Shown here piece after piece: positions 16,987 through 26,470 of a stretch of 64,000 nucleotides of DNA. Position 1 is the first letter of the stretch; each line of letters starts with the position of its first letter. The notes below the pieces were generated by a model. The model did not search any database. It was not told the origin of the DNA and saw nothing but the letters and a program-made list of their open reading frames with translations. The position numbers were made by a program, and so were the translations under genes. Origin of the DNA: Vibrio proteolyticus NBRC 13287 (GTDB taxonomy: Bacteria; Pseudomonadota; Gammaproteobacteria; Enterobacterales; Vibrionaceae); contig NZ_BATJ01000010.1 of the NCBI RefSeq assembly GCF_000467125.1, positions 146,431 to 210,430 on the forward strand, read 5' to 3'.

Positions 16987-18429
16987 TTAACGAGCCTTGT
17001 CGTTAAAAATTTCAAACGGAACATCCAGCCCGCGTTTGACCAATTGATCGTGGCAATGCGGCACTATCCCCGTCGGCATGTACTGACCAATCACGTTGCC
17101 ATTTTCGTCGACTCCCTGACGCTGAAAGCGGAAAATCTCAGACATGGTGATGATATCGCCTTCCATACCGTTGATTTCCTGCACGCTGACCATACGACGT
17201 TTACCGTCTTCCAAGCGCTCCATTTGCACCACAATATGGATCGCCGAGGCAATCTGGGAACGCAGGTTTTTGGTCGAAACATTCCAGCCAGCCATAGAGA
17301 ACATGTTTTCTATCCTGCTCAGGGCGTCGCGTGGTGTGTTGGCGTGAATGGTCGCCAGAGAACCGTCGTGACCGGTGTTCATCGCCGACAGCATATCCAC
17401 CGCTTCGCTGCCGCGCACCTCACCAATCACAATCCGGTCCGGACGCATCCGGAGTGAATTTTTCACCAGCTCACGCTGAGTGATTTCCCCTTTGCCTTCA
17501 ATATTGGCCGGGCGGGTTTCGAGACGAATGACATGCGGCTGTTGCAATTGCAGTTCCGCCGAGTCCTCGATGGTGACAATACGTTGATCTTTCGGAATAA
17601 AGCCGGAAAAAATGTTCAAAGTGGTGGTTTTACCCGAACCGGTCCCCCCAGAAATCAGGATGTTCATTTCCCCCACCACGGCAGCTTCAAGAAACTTAGC
17701 CATTGGTGGCGTCAACGAGTTGAGTTCCAGCAGGTTATCCATCGTCAGGCGATCCACCGAGAACCGGCGAATCGAGACTGATGGCCCGTCAATCGCCAGA
17801 GGAGGAATGATGGCATTAAAGCGGGAGCCGTCTTTCAGGCGGGCATCCACCATAGGAGAGGACTCATCAATACGCCGGCCGACCTGGCTGACAATCCGGT
17901 CAATGATGTTGCGCAGATGACGCTCATCCAGGAAGGTATGAGGCGTTCGCTCCAGCTTACCGAACCGTTCCACGTAGATGTTTTTCGGCCCGTTGACCAG
18001 AATATCGGAGATGGTGCGATCTGACAGCAACGGCTCCAGCGGCCCCAAGCCAAACACTTCATCTTCAATCTGCGCAATGATTCGGGTACGCGCTTCCGAG
18101 CTCATCGGGTGGGTACGGTCATCATTGAGCAGGTGAATGATGGCTTCACGCAATTCCGTCCGGGCTCGATCCTCTTCAAGGTGAGAGAGCAGGCCTAAAT
18201 CAAGCGTATCCAGCAGCTTCTTGTGGTAGTAATGCTTAATTTCCATCTCCTGCTCAAGCTGCTTTTTCTGCTCTTCGATAAACTTCACTTTGGCGTCAAT
18301 GTTGGACAACTTGGTGCCGCTTTCTTCTAGCACTTCGGCCGCTTTCAGCTCTTCAGAGCGTTGAACCAGATTACCGAGAGAGCTGGTTTCTTCGTAGTCG
18401 CTGTTGATGGCTTTTCTTTTGAAAAACAT
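16987..18429 (-). CDS. tadA: TadA/CpaF family secretion ATPase
   Basis: 480 residues. An N-terminal helical region is followed by the type II/IV secretion ATPase core: Walker A GGTGSGKT at residues 261-268, Asp box near [12 protein letters not shown] (285-295), Walker B region RIVIGEVRG (332-340) and His box [12 protein letters not shown] (353-364), all intact. This cytoplasmic hexamer powers Flp pilus assembly, and in some systems also retraction. It sits between tadZ (9 bases upstream) and tadB. Confidence 0.96.
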   Translation of the reverse strand: MFFKRKAINSDYEETSSLGNLVQRSEELKAAEVLEESGTKLSNIDAKVKFIEEQKKQLEQEMEIKHYYHKKLLDTLDLGLLSHLEEDRARTELREAIIHLLNDDRTHPMSSEARTRIIAQIEDEVFGLGPLEPLLSDRTISDILVNGPKNIYVERFGKLERTPHTFLDERHLRNIIDRIVSQVGRRIDESSPMVDARLKDGSRFNAIIPPLAIDGPSVSIRRFSVDRLTMDNLLELNSLTPPMAKFLEAAVVGEMNILISGGTGSGKTTTLNIFSGFIPKDQRIVTIEDSAELQLQQPHVIRLETRPANIEGKGEITQRELVKNSLRMRPDRIVIGEVRGSEAVDMLSAMNTGHDGSLATIHANTPRDALSRIENMFSMAGWNVSTKNLRSQIASAIHIVVQMERLEDGKRRMVSVQEINGMEGDIITMSEIFRFQRQGVDENGNVIGQYMPTGIVPHCHDQLVKRGLDVPFEIFNDKAR

Positions 18430-18438
18430 AGCTCCCCC

Positions 18439-19644
18439 TTAAGAAAAGAGTTTCTTGATCCAACTGGCGTTTTCCTCATCAGGCACTTCCAGTTTGTGTG
18501 AGATTTCGGCCAGAGACGATTTCAGTGCACTGTTTTTCTTCGACTGAACAATCGGGCTACCCAGGTTGGCGCATTCCATCGCCAGGTTGAAATTGTTTGG
18601 CACCATGTGCACCGGTACGTTCGGAATCGCTTTTTCAATGTCTTTGGTCGAGATCGAGGCCTTTTTGTCATAGCGGTTCACCAGCAGTTCTATCTGGCTT
18701 TTGTTGAGACCAAAATCGTATTCCAGACTACGCAGGTACTGCGACGCATGTTTCACCGAAATCACGTTCTGCTGCATCACCAGAAAAACCCGCGTGGCAG
18801 GAGAGACGATTTTCTGGAACATATGCTCCACCCCACCGGACATATCCACAATGATGTGTGCGTAGTACTGTCTCAGTTCAGGTAACAACGCGCTGACCCG
18901 CCCGGCGTGGTCGTGGTTATCTTTGAGACTCAAAGGATCAAAACCGAGGTAATTCAGCCCAGAGTGATGTTTGTGTACCAACCCTTCCAACGACATTTCA
19001 TCCAGATCATTCAACGAATCGATCACGCTGTTGATGCTGTACTTCGGTTTGCAGTCGAGGTAGTCCGCGCTGTCACTGAATCGCATGTCCAGGTCGACCA
19101 GTAACACGCTGCTCTTGGCGTAACCGGCCAGCTCAATTGCCGTGTTCAACGCCAGCGTCGTTGCCCCCGAGCCCCCTTTAGTATTAAGGAACAACGTCAG
19201 GCTGCCCATTTTCCGGTTCGCCACCTTATCGTCCGCTACCTCTTTGAGCAGTGGGTAGAGCTCTTCAAACATCACCTGATCGGAAAAGTAATCCGACGCC
19301 CCGAGGCGCAGCGCCATTTTAAGCGAGGGGGTGTCGTGTTCGTCACCAAAGACGATCAACGATGTGTGGGCATTCTGGAAGTTTTCACCATTGGAATACA
19401 CATGAGCGACTTTTTGCGCCCATTTGTCACCGGTTTCGATATAAACCAGATCCGGGATCGGTTTGCCTTGAATTTTTTCTAGGTTGAAGTCACTGAGTTC
19501 TATCCATTCAATATTGAGATTAAGACATTTGGATAACTCATTACTCATGTGAGCTTTAAAGGTTGGCGTCGAATACACCGCCCACAACACCAGGTTGGTC
19601 TTGAGAGAGGCGTATTCATTTTCCACTTTCACTGGCTTCAGCAT
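18439..19644 (-). CDS. tadZ: TadZ/CpaE-like ParA-superfamily localisation ATPase
   Basis: 401 residues from the ATG at 19644, which has GGAG in front; an ATG at 19662 would overlap the end of tadF. The N-terminal half is a receiver-like domain (residues 15-140, with DYFSDQVMFEELYPLLKEV at its end). The C-terminal half is a ParA/MinD-like domain with an atypical P loop, KGGSGATT at residues 156-163. TadZ places the pilus apparatus at the pole and recruits TadA. Position between tadF and tadA is standard. Confidence 0.88.
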   Translation of the reverse strand: MLKPVKVENEYASLKTNLVLWAVYSTPTFKAHMSNELSKCLNLNIEWIELSDFNLEKIQGKPIPDLVYIETGDKWAQKVAHVYSNGENFQNAHTSLIVFGDEHDTPSLKMALRLGASDYFSDQVMFEELYPLLKEVADDKVANRKMGSLTLFLNTKGGSGATTLALNTAIELAGYAKSSVLLVDLDMRFSDSADYLDCKPKYSINSVIDSLNDLDEMSLEGLVHKHHSGLNYLGFDPLSLKDNHDHAGRVSALLPELRQYYAHIIVDMSGGVEHMFQKIVSPATRVFLVMQQNVISVKHASQYLRSLEYDFGLNKSQIELLVNRYDKKASISTKDIEKAIPNVPVHMVPNNFNLAMECANLGSPIVQSKKNSALKSSLAEISHKLEVPDEENASWIKKLFS

Positions 19645-19655
19645 GGCTATCTCCA

Positions 19656-20186
19656 TTAGCAATCTGACTTGTCCGTACTTGTCGGACTGGTCGGCCGAAG
19701 AATCCCCAGACTCTCAGCCGGCAGTATGGTTTCAAAGCTGGGCGCGGTACCGATGGCGTTAATCAACGCTGACAACACAAAAAATCGGAAGGTATAGTTC
19801 ACCGAGCGCGCTTTGACATACTTGATTTGTGAAAACTGTGCATCCAGCGTGGCATTGTCCGCTGGCGGCGTGGATAAAAACCCGGACACATCGACTTCAT
19901 TGCCGTTCTGATCCAGATAGGTAATTTCCAGGTTGTTTTTGGAAAAACCCGCCGGATAGAGGCCGGAAACTGATTCCATTTCAGGAATATCGTCCCGGTC
20001 GGCGATATAACATACCGTGGCCAGCCTGGCCGAGCGCCTTGTCACTTCGTTCACCATCTGAATCGAATAGAAATAAGCCGCAAACTCCAGAATGGCGAAG
20101 ATAATCAGCAATACCGCCAGCGCAATGATCAAGAACTCCAATTGCGTGACACCACGTTGTAAACGGTGCAATCTTGATATCTTCAT
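19656..20186 (-). CDS. tadF: TadF-like pseudopilin (TadE/TadG family)
   Basis: 176 residues. The N-terminal part has a short charged leader and one long hydrophobic helix (residues 15-40; RGVTQLEFLIIALAVLLIIF) with Glu17, as in TadE-type pseudopilins cut by TadV. The rest is extracytoplasmic. Its start overlaps the tadE stop by 4 bases. Whether it should be called TadE or TadF is a matter of convention; the two genes are paralogues. Confidence 0.85.
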   Translation of the reverse strand: MKISRLHRLQRGVTQLEFLIIALAVLLIIFAILEFAAYFYSIQMVNEVTRRSARLATVCYIADRDDIPEMESVSGLYPAGFSKNNLEITYLDQNGNEVDVSGFLSTPPADNATLDAQFSQIKYVKARSVNYTFRFFVLSALINAIGTAPSFETILPAESLGILRPTSPTSTDKSDC

Positions 20187-20644
20187 GGCGCTGTCCTCAT
20201 TTTCGATGAGGCCGCTACGTTAAACGCCAGTGAGACGTCGGAAAATGGCAGCTCAGAGAAAAACGGCTCATAAACGAAGCTGGCCGACAGGGTCACTTCT
20301 TTGCTGATCGGCGTCGGTTGCGTGATGACAATATCGTCAGCTGAGATGTAATCGATCATCGGCTCCGAACTGTCATTCACCTGCGGATTACCATAAATCA
20401 CCACGTTTTTGATGCTGCCTTCATCCGCTATCGCGGTAAAATCGAGCGTACCGTAGGTATCCACGACCGCATAACGCACACCATTTTGCAGTGCTTTGTT
20501 AAGTTCGGTGTACTGGATCAATACCCGTCCAACGTCCAGAACCAGTACCGATAGCATCAACAACACGGGTAAACAGATGATGAATTCCAGCGCTGCCAAC
20601 CCTTGCGATTTTTTCTGATGGTTAACGGGAGTAATGACACGCAT
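20183..20644 (-). CDS. tadE: TadE-like pseudopilin
   Basis: 153 residues. The leader is followed by GLAALEFIICLPVLLMLSVLVL (split here only by description): a Glu five residues after the Gly cleavage site and a hydrophobic helix, the TadE domain hallmark. The extracytoplasmic domain has LNKALQNGVRYAVVD, typical of the family. It lies one base after tadG and overlaps tadF by 4 bases (ATGA type). Confidence 0.85.
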   Translation of the reverse strand: MRVITPVNHQKKSQGLAALEFIICLPVLLMLSVLVLDVGRVLIQYTELNKALQNGVRYAVVDTYGTLDFTAIADEGSIKNVVIYGNPQVNDSSEPMIDYISADDIVITQPTPISKEVTLSASFVYEPFFSELPFSDVSLAFNVAASSKMRTAP

Positions 20645-20645
20645 A

Positions 20646-21923
20646 TTATGACACTCCCCCTAGCGGATCCTTATACAGCTGGATGCGATACAAACCGACG
20701 TCACTGGCTTCAATACCCGTCGAACCGTTTTTTATCGGGCAGTCATACAAGAACTGGCCAAACACGCTCGACTGACCGGAGTTTTCCACTTTCTGCAACA
20801 AGAAGAAGCAACCGAAGCCAAGCACATCCAGATCGGTCTTACCGCCTGCGTCGGTGCAGTTCACGATGGGAATCCGCAAGATACGGCGCCCCGCTTGCCC
20901 ACTTTCTATGTAGTCGTTCGGTACGCATGAAGCTTCGGCCCCATTACCTTCACAGTTTCTGAGCTCGTTGAGGTAATCGCTGTAGTACAGATCTCCGGCA
21001 TAAGGCGTATCTGACTCAGCCAAAGTATTTGGCTCACGAACATAGAGATCCGGCAAGACGGTACCATCGTTAGGAATCGGCCCGGTAAAATCGTTCAGGC
21101 GTGTATTTAATCCTTGCGCCACCGGGCCAATGCTGTTCCCCGGCTTGGTGGTTACCGTATCCCCAATGGTGGCACAGCCGTTATACTCTCCGGACATCGC
21201 CTTACGTACCAACGCGGCACCGCCGCCATTGCCATCCCCTTGACCAAAGTCGAGCAGCTGAAAATTCCCGGGGCCCATGCCGGAGTTATCCTGATCTCCC
21301 ACTTTCAACTCATGAATCTGATCTGGCAAGTTGATGTCATCGTAGATATTTGGGTCGTTCTGATAGCCCCACACTGCGTCCTGCCCAGCGACCGGATCAC
21401 CACATACCGCCATCGGTGTTATATTGCATGAGTAAGTGATGGCCGCACTGCGACCAGCCACAGCACTGGCTGCCACCGCTTTGTTGATACCAAACAATGA
21501 GCTGAGAAACTCGGTCAAAGAGACATCCGTCACCGCCACGCGCACATAAATGTCCGCATCTTCCGATGGTGGTGAAAAGCTCGCGGCAGGGACAAAGGTC
21601 TGATAGTCATAAGAAAATGTGACAGCAATGTTCTCTGCGGTGTACGTCAGTTCTGAGTTTCCGGTTGACGTGGCAAAACTGTTCATTGCAGCAATAGCGG
21701 CAACTTCAGCCTGATCCACATCACCTGTGTCGTCTGCCACCACCGCACCGGCCAAAGCGGCCGAATCAACGGCATTTTGCAGCCGGGTTTTGTTCAGCAC
21801 CATGTGGTTCAAATCCAGACTGAATGCTGCGACACCCAACAACAGCAGCATAATCAGACTGATCAATACCAGCGTAATGCCTTTTTGCGTTCCTTTACGT
21901 CGGCCATGATGAAGCACTAACAT
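20646..21923 (-). CDS. tadG: TadG-like protein with Tad domain
   Basis: 425 residues. The N-terminal membrane helix (GITLVLISLIMLLLLGVAAF, residues 15-34) leads into the conserved TadG region SLDLNHMVLNKTRLQNAVD and SAALAGA. The long C-terminal part is extracytoplasmic, Cys-containing and low in recognisable motifs; VWA-like folds occur in some relatives but I cannot confirm one. TadG is thought to span the envelope and help anchor the pilus machine. Gene order tadG-tadE-tadF differs from the tadE-F-G order of many loci. Confidence 0.85.
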   Translation of the reverse strand: MLVLHHGRRKGTQKGITLVLISLIMLLLLGVAAFSLDLNHMVLNKTRLQNAVDSAALAGAVVADDTGDVDQAEVAAIAAMNSFATSTGNSELTYTAENIAVTFSYDYQTFVPAASFSPPSEDADIYVRVAVTDVSLTEFLSSLFGINKAVAASAVAGRSAAITYSCNITPMAVCGDPVAGQDAVWGYQNDPNIYDDINLPDQIHELKVGDQDNSGMGPGNFQLLDFGQGDGNGGGAALVRKAMSGEYNGCATIGDTVTTKPGNSIGPVAQGLNTRLNDFTGPIPNDGTVLPDLYVREPNTLAESDTPYAGDLYYSDYLNELRNCEGNGAEASCVPNDYIESGQAGRRILRIPIVNCTDAGGKTDLDVLGFGCFFLLQKVENSGQSSVFGQFLYDCPIKNGSTGIEASDVGLYRIQLYKDPLGGVS

Positions 21924-21949
21924 AGCCCCTCCTACGTGATAGAAATCAC

Positions 21950-22171
21950 TTACTCTTTGGCGACTCCATTATTGTTATAAACTTCCAGACTGACGTATGT
22001 TCTTTCCCCACTTCCTTCAGGCAGGTAACCCAGGTTTTCCTGCCATGCGGTGGGGTTCAGGGTTTGTTCCGCTCTTAACTGGCTGACTGACATCCCCATA
22101 CTCGGCTCATTGGCGCAGCCCAGCAAAACGAGCGACAGTGCTCCGGTTAAGGCAATATGTACGCTTTTCAT
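21950..22171 (-). CDS. small lipoprotein in Tad locus
   Basis: 73 residues. The signal peptide ends in LLGC with Cys19 as the lipidation site. The mature part is only about 54 residues and has the segment LRAEQTLNPTAWQENLGYLPEG. It lies between rcpA (12 bases upstream) and tadG, so it is in the pilus operon. It could be the counterpart of the RcpB/pilotin-type outer-membrane component found beside secretins, but it is too short and divergent for me to claim homology. Confidence 0.75.
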   Translation of the reverse strand: MKSVHIALTGALSLVLLGCANEPSMGMSVSQLRAEQTLNPTAWQENLGYLPEGSGERTYVSLEVYNNNGVAKE

Positions 22172-22183
22172 CTCGTATTCCTC

Positions 22184-23638
22184 TTACAGACTGTGGCCGA
22201 ACTTACCTTCAGAGCCACCCTCTGACGACGTATAGTTATAAGACTCTGCACTGCCCTGACTGGTGGTTCCGCGTTTGTATTTGCTGTAGTCAAGACGAGC
22301 CCCGCGACCCAGTAAGTAGAATTCCACATCGTTCGGACTGACAAAGCCATCCGTAGGTAACGACACTCGGCGACGGTCAATAGGCTGAGCCAGGCGCGGC
22401 GTCACCAAAATAACCAGCTCAGTTTCACCGGATGTAAATTCCTCACTCTTGAACAGTTGCCCCAATACCGGAATATCCCCAAAACCCGGCATACGGCTGT
22501 TGACGTCGCGCGCATTCTCACTGAGCAACCCGGCGATACCGATGGTTTGACCGTCGGCCAGTTCGAGGGTGGTCCCGGCACTGCGCTTGGTGATCGGCGG
22601 AATAAAGAAGGCCGCATTCACGTCGCCTGGGTTGTACGTCAGTACACCTGAGTTAGCGATCTCACTGACATTCACCGACAGTTTGAGGTTGATTTTCTTG
22701 TCACTCAGCACGTACGGAATGAAATCCAGCGCCACACCAAACTCTTTATAGTCGATGGTGATGCCATCATCATTGGGCACCGGAATCGGGAACTCCCCCC
22801 CCGCCAGAAAATCGGCCTTGGTGCCACTCAGTGCGGTCAAACTGGGTTCCGCCAGGACTTTGGCCACACCGTTCTGCTTCGCGATATCTAAAGCAAATGT
22901 GAACAAGGTATTGCTGTCGATAAACGAACCGAGGAAGCCGAAATCATTTGCTGCAGGGATATTGAGAATCGGACCAATGCTGTCGATTGCCGCCCCCGCT
23001 GAAGTGGTTCCCCAGGTGAAATCTCCGCTCTTTTGGAAAAAGTGAAAGTTCGAATCAAAACGTCTTACCAGCGTGCGCTGTACCTCGGCCACGGTAACCT
23101 CCAGAGTGACCTGTTGAGCACCGCCAATGGTCAGCAAATTAATCACCGAAGCATCGTCGTCATTCTTGTCGTCCCCCTCATCCGCCGCTTTCCCGGCAGC
23201 AAAGGTTTCAGCAATCTTCACTGCGGTATCCATGTTCTGCTGATTACTCACCAGACCACGCAGGACGATTTTCTCCTGAGAGCTGTAGACTTCAATCCGG
23301 TCGTTAGGCAAAAACTGATGCAGTTTAGCTTTGAGCGTATTTAGGTCATGCGTTACTTCAACGTTAAACGACTCAATCAATCGACCGCGGCGATCCCACA
23401 CAGACACATTGGTAGAGCCAAGCTTTTTCCCGACCAGAAATAACTCATTTGAGCGTAACACCAGAATGTCGACCACCGACGGATCCCCTAACGTCACTTT
23501 CTTCGCCGACCCAGAAATCACAACCTGAGTCGACTGATGATGAGCAACACTGACAACCTTGCCGGATGGGATCGTGGCAGCGTGAAGCGCAAAACTTGTC
23601 ATAAGTAAATGACATATCACGAATATTATTCTTTTCAT
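22184..23638 (-). CDS. rcpA: RcpA/CpaC outer-membrane secretin of the Flp pilus
   Basis: 484 residues. A Sec signal peptide (about residues 1-20, ending ALHA) is followed by the pilus N-terminal domain (GSAKKVTLGDPSVVDILVL), a BON-like region near residues 100-150, and the C-terminal secretin domain (VLAEPSLTALSGTKADFLAGGE, and TLELADGQTIGIAGLLSENAR, GFGDIPVLGQLFKS). It forms the ring through which the pilus crosses the outer membrane. It follows rcpC by 7 bases. Confidence 0.93.
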   Translation of the reverse strand: MKRIIFVICHLLMTSFALHAATIPSGKVVSVAHHQSTQVVISGSAKKVTLGDPSVVDILVLRSNELFLVGKKLGSTNVSVWDRRGRLIESFNVEVTHDLNTLKAKLHQFLPNDRIEVYSSQEKIVLRGLVSNQQNMDTAVKIAETFAAGKAADEGDDKNDDDASVINLLTIGGAQQVTLEVTVAEVQRTLVRRFDSNFHFFQKSGDFTWGTTSAGAAIDSIGPILNIPAANDFGFLGSFIDSNTLFTFALDIAKQNGVAKVLAEPSLTALSGTKADFLAGGEFPIPVPNDDGITIDYKEFGVALDFIPYVLSDKKINLKLSVNVSEIANSGVLTYNPGDVNAAFFIPPITKRSAGTTLELADGQTIGIAGLLSENARDVNSRMPGFGDIPVLGQLFKSEEFTSGETELVILVTPRLAQPIDRRRVSLPTDGFVSPNDVEFYLLGRGARLDYSKYKRGTTSQGSAESYNYTSSEGGSEGKFGHSL

Positions 23639-23645
23639 AAGTCAC

Positions 23646-24398
23646 CTAATTACTTACTCGAACGTTAGACGCCTGAGCACCTTTTATAATGGTTACACTC
23701 GGTGCCGGCGTGTATTTTCTGACCGGCGCAGGTTTGTCGATCTCGTGAGGGTTTCTTAGCGCAAGCTGAATATCGCCTTTGCTGTTCTCTGTCAGCAGGC
23801 GTTCGGCTTCTTTCGGCGACACTTCCAGTGTTACAGCCCGAACGATAACCGGCTTGTTTTCTTTGGTTTTCGCAGTCTGGTCCACCGCCAGAACTTTGAT
23901 GTTTTTCAGCACTGTTTTCGTGGTGGCTCGCGCTTTACCAATTTTGACGGTGTTCAACACATCAACTTTATTGCCCGGCAATAGAAATCCCGCGACACCA
24001 ATAACATCATTAACCCGAATGGTGACCGCACGCTTGTTGTCCGGTATCAATGCCGCCAGTGTGGCCCCTTCCCCAGGCAAGGCCAGACGAGCGGGATGGA
24101 TCAACTCCCCTTCGTAGATGGTGTTGGCGACGATGCGCCCTACGACATCTTCCGGTTTTTCCAGCGTCTCTTCATTTATCCATTTTACTTCCAGTAATTT
24201 GGTGGTGAGATGCTTGCTTTCGAGTACCGTCCCCGGCTCCAGTTCACTGGCTGCAATAACAACAGGATGGCGTTCAACTCGTTCGACCTCAACGGTCGGT
24301 GTGGTTTGACTGTCTATCCACTTTTTCGCAACGATAACGGCCGCCAGACCGAATACCACCGAGAGAAGAAGCAGAATGACGACTTGGCTCCGGCTCAT
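23646..24398 (-). CDS. rcpC: RcpC/CpaB Flp pilus assembly protein
   Basis: 250 residues. One N-terminal membrane helix (residues 5-25) and a SAF-type domain (VVIASELEPGTVL near 48-62; ALIPDNKRAVTIRVNDVIGVAGFLLPGNKVDVL in the middle). CpaB/RcpC is periplasmic and supports the secretin. It lies between the AAA+ gene and rcpA, 15 bases from the former. Confidence 0.9.
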   Translation of the reverse strand: MSRSQVVILLLLSVVFGLAAVIVAKKWIDSQTTPTVEVERVERHPVVIAASELEPGTVLESKHLTTKLLEVKWINEETLEKPEDVVGRIVANTIYEGELIHPARLALPGEGATLAALIPDNKRAVTIRVNDVIGVAGFLLPGNKVDVLNTVKIGKARATTKTVLKNIKVLAVDQTAKTKENKPVIVRAVTLEVSPKEAERLLTENSKGDIQLALRNPHEIDKPAPVRKYTPAPSVTIIKGAQASNVRVSN

Positions 24399-24413
24399 AA
24401 TGAAACCTCCATG

Positions 24414-25724
24414 TTAATCCGTGGTGAAGTACAATCCCCACGCCCTCACAAGAATATCGGGAGAGACAACACTGCTCCCTCCCTCAAACGTCAGGATATC
24501 TCGACTGATCCCTAACAAGTCCTTTGGTAAACAAGGAAAGAACTCAACATTATTTTCGTTATGTAGTGCCAACAACGTTGTTATGCTTAACGGTTCAACC
24601 TCAATGTCCATCGTTGTCGCCATTTCAGACCACAATTCCAGATACTCTGCTTCTTCGAGCGGGTTGAACTCAATTTTGTATCCGAGACGTCGTAGAAAAG
24701 CCGGATCGGCAATAGAGCTCGGAGAAAGGTTGGATGAGAAAGCCAGCGTCAGCGTGAACGGCACAGAAATATGCTGGCCATTGGGCAACGCCAGGTGATC
24801 GACGAAATATTCCATTGGCACTATCCATCGGTTGAGTAATGCCGCCACCGAAATAGACTGACGCCCCAAGTCATCAATCACCAGAATGCCATTATTAGCC
24901 ATCATCTGCAGTGGTGCATTCCACACCCGATTGTGATCGCTGTGATTGACTTCCAGCATCTCCAGAGTCAACTCACCGCCCACCTGAATGTTTGGTCGCT
25001 CGCACAGTATCCAGCGTTTGTCATAGTGCTGAGTGACTTTAACAAACACCTGAGTATGGTCATCGTCCATCCGGCGGTGATGATGCTCAGAGAACACTTT
25101 GATGATGTTGCCGTCGGCGTACACCGCATACGGAATAAACACCGACGTATTGAGTGCATTCAGCACTCGGGCTGCAACGTAACTTTTCCCTGTCCCGGCA
25201 TGGCCATAAAGCAGCATGGCACGGCCAGAGTTAATCGCAGGCCCCAGCACCTGAACCAAACGTTCAGAGCCATAGACGTCAGATAAGGCCCGCTCCACAT
25301 CGGCACGGCCAATCGGCTGACGACGCAAATCCTGCGCTTGCACCACTTGCCAGTATTGTTCCATGGAAACCGGCACCGGACCGATATAAGCATCACGACG
25401 AAACGCCAGTTCGGCTTCTGCCATCCCCAGTTCAGTTAACCCATAACGCACCTGGGCATATGAACTTTCAGATAGCGTCGTAACAGGCTGGTAGACTTCT
25501 ATCCAGCTACGTTTGCGTAACTGTGCCAGAGCATCTTCGACAATATGTGAAACAACACACAACCGGTGTGACAGTTCGATCAGATCAATTTTCGGATACG
25601 CAGAGATGTGCTTAATCACCAGGTGTTCCACCACCGCCACCGGTACACCCAACGCGGTATCATTGGTGGGAACCAAAGGTGGCTCTATCTGTGGCACCAA
25701 ATGTTCAGTTAGTGACGTTCCCAT
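24414..25724 (-). CDS. AAA+ ATP-binding protein of unknown role inside the Tad locus
   Basis: 436 residues from the ATG at 25724, which has GGAGGG upstream; an ATG at 25739 has none. Residues 30-105 look like a winged-helix region (IDLIELSHRLCVVSHIVEDALAQL). The AAA+ core has Walker A GHAGTGKS (174-181), Walker B ILVIDD (280-285), a sensor-1 like FSSN (329-332) and a possible arginine finger in FLRRLG (343-348). It is not a TadA or TadZ homologue and differs from MoxR-type genes I know. It sits third in the operon, between the prepilin peptidase and rcpC, so a role in pilus biogenesis or its regulation is probable but unproven. Confidence 0.8.
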   Translation of the reverse strand: MGTSLTEHLVPQIEPPLVPTNDTALGVPVAVVEHLVIKHISAYPKIDLIELSHRLCVVSHIVEDALAQLRKRSWIEVYQPVTTLSESSYAQVRYGLTELGMAEAELAFRRDAYIGPVPVSMEQYWQVVQAQDLRRQPIGRADVERALSDVYGSERLVQVLGPAINSGRAMLLYGHAGTGKSYVAARVLNALNTSVFIPYAVYADGNIIKVFSEHHHRRMDDDHTQVFVKVTQHYDKRWILCERPNIQVGGELTLEMLEVNHSDHNRVWNAPLQMMANNGILVIDDLGRQSISVAALLNRWIVPMEYFVDHLALPNGQHISVPFTLTLAFSSNLSPSSIADPAFLRRLGYKIEFNPLEEAEYLELWSEMATTMDIEVEPLSITTLLALHNENNVEFFPCLPKDLLGISRDILTFEGGSSVVSPDILVRAWGLYFTTD

Positions 25725-25786
25725 TGACACTCCCTCCATGGAGCTGCGCCAAGCAGAGACTTGGTCTCAGTGATAAGTTCTCAGCG

Positions 25787-26272
25787 CTAGTAAATATAGG
25801 ACTGCAATGCCAGGCCAATAACAATGATTGGCGCAAAGGGTATAACCAGACGTGTTTTTTGGCTGCCTGGCGTGGCCTTTTGATACACATACCCGACCAC
25901 ATTTTGATACAGCGTGCCTCGCGACTCGGCCAGAAAAAGTGCCAAATAAAACACACCAACCATGCCCCCAGCTAACACGATCCAAATCGCTGTATCTGCC
26001 AGTTGAGATACCCCAACCCATAGCCCGACTACCGCCAGCAACTTCACATCTCCAGCCGCCATAATGCGTGTGATGTACAGCAGTAAACACACAGCAAACG
26101 CGACGAGAAAACCGCTTAGATGGTCAAGAGTCTGCCCACCCGGCTCAACGGCTATCGACATAGTGACGACAAGCAGAAGTGTCAGTACCAGCTTGTTGGG
26201 AATTCGGTGTTTCTGAGCATCAGAAACACCGACCGCAACTAATAATGACCAAATGAGGCATTCAACTAGCAT
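25787..26272 (-). CDS. tadV: TadV/CpaA prepilin peptidase (A24 family)
   Basis: 161 residues, about five to six membrane helices. Both catalytic aspartates of type IV prepilin peptidases are present: Asp18 in VSDAQKHRIPN and Asp75 in AAGDVKLLA (GxGD variant AAGD). It lacks the methylase domain, as usual for TadV. It cleaves Flp and probably TadE/TadF after the Gly of their leaders in the inner membrane. It starts 12 bases after the flp stop. A 62-base gap follows before the AAA+ gene. Confidence 0.9.
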   Translation of the reverse strand: MLVECLIWSLLVAVGVSDAQKHRIPNKLVLTLLLVVTMSIAVEPGGQTLDHLSGFLVAFAVCLLLYITRIMAAGDVKLLAVVGLWVGVSQLADTAIWIVLAGGMVGVFYLALFLAESRGTLYQNVVGYVYQKATPGSQKTRLVIPFAPIIVIGLALQSYIY

Positions 26273-26284
26273 TAGATAGTAAAC

Positions 26285-26470
26285 CTACGGTGTAGGGTTA
26301 ATTCCGCTGATTTCGGAAGCCACATCCGTAAATTTGCTCGCTAAGGTATCCCAGAAGCCAATTGATAATAGTGCAGCAACAATCAATGCGGCGCCCAAAA
26401 TGTACTCCAAAAGAGTGAGTCCTTCTTCATCGTTAATAAAGTTATTAACAAATGTTTTCATCGTTTCCAT
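26285..26470 (-). CDS. flp: Flp family type IVb major pilin
   Basis: 61 residues. The leader ends in EEG and cleavage is expected after Gly17, giving a mature pilin beginning LTLLEYILGAALIVAALLS with Glu and Tyr at mature positions 5 and 6, the Flp hallmark. AGGGGA precedes the ATG at 26470. It is the first gene of the Tad operon. A small imperfect hairpin overlaps the stop codon (26281-26300) and may give partial attenuation, which would fit the high demand for pilin, but it lacks a T tract. Confidence 0.92.
   Translation of the reverse strand: METMKTFVNNFINDEEGLTLLEYILGAALIVAALLSIGFWDTLASKFTDVASEISGINPTP

Noticed and set aside
26281..26300. Terminator/attenuator between flp and tadV
   Set aside because: The imperfect stem overlaps the flp stop codon but has no T tract; only noted in the flp entry.
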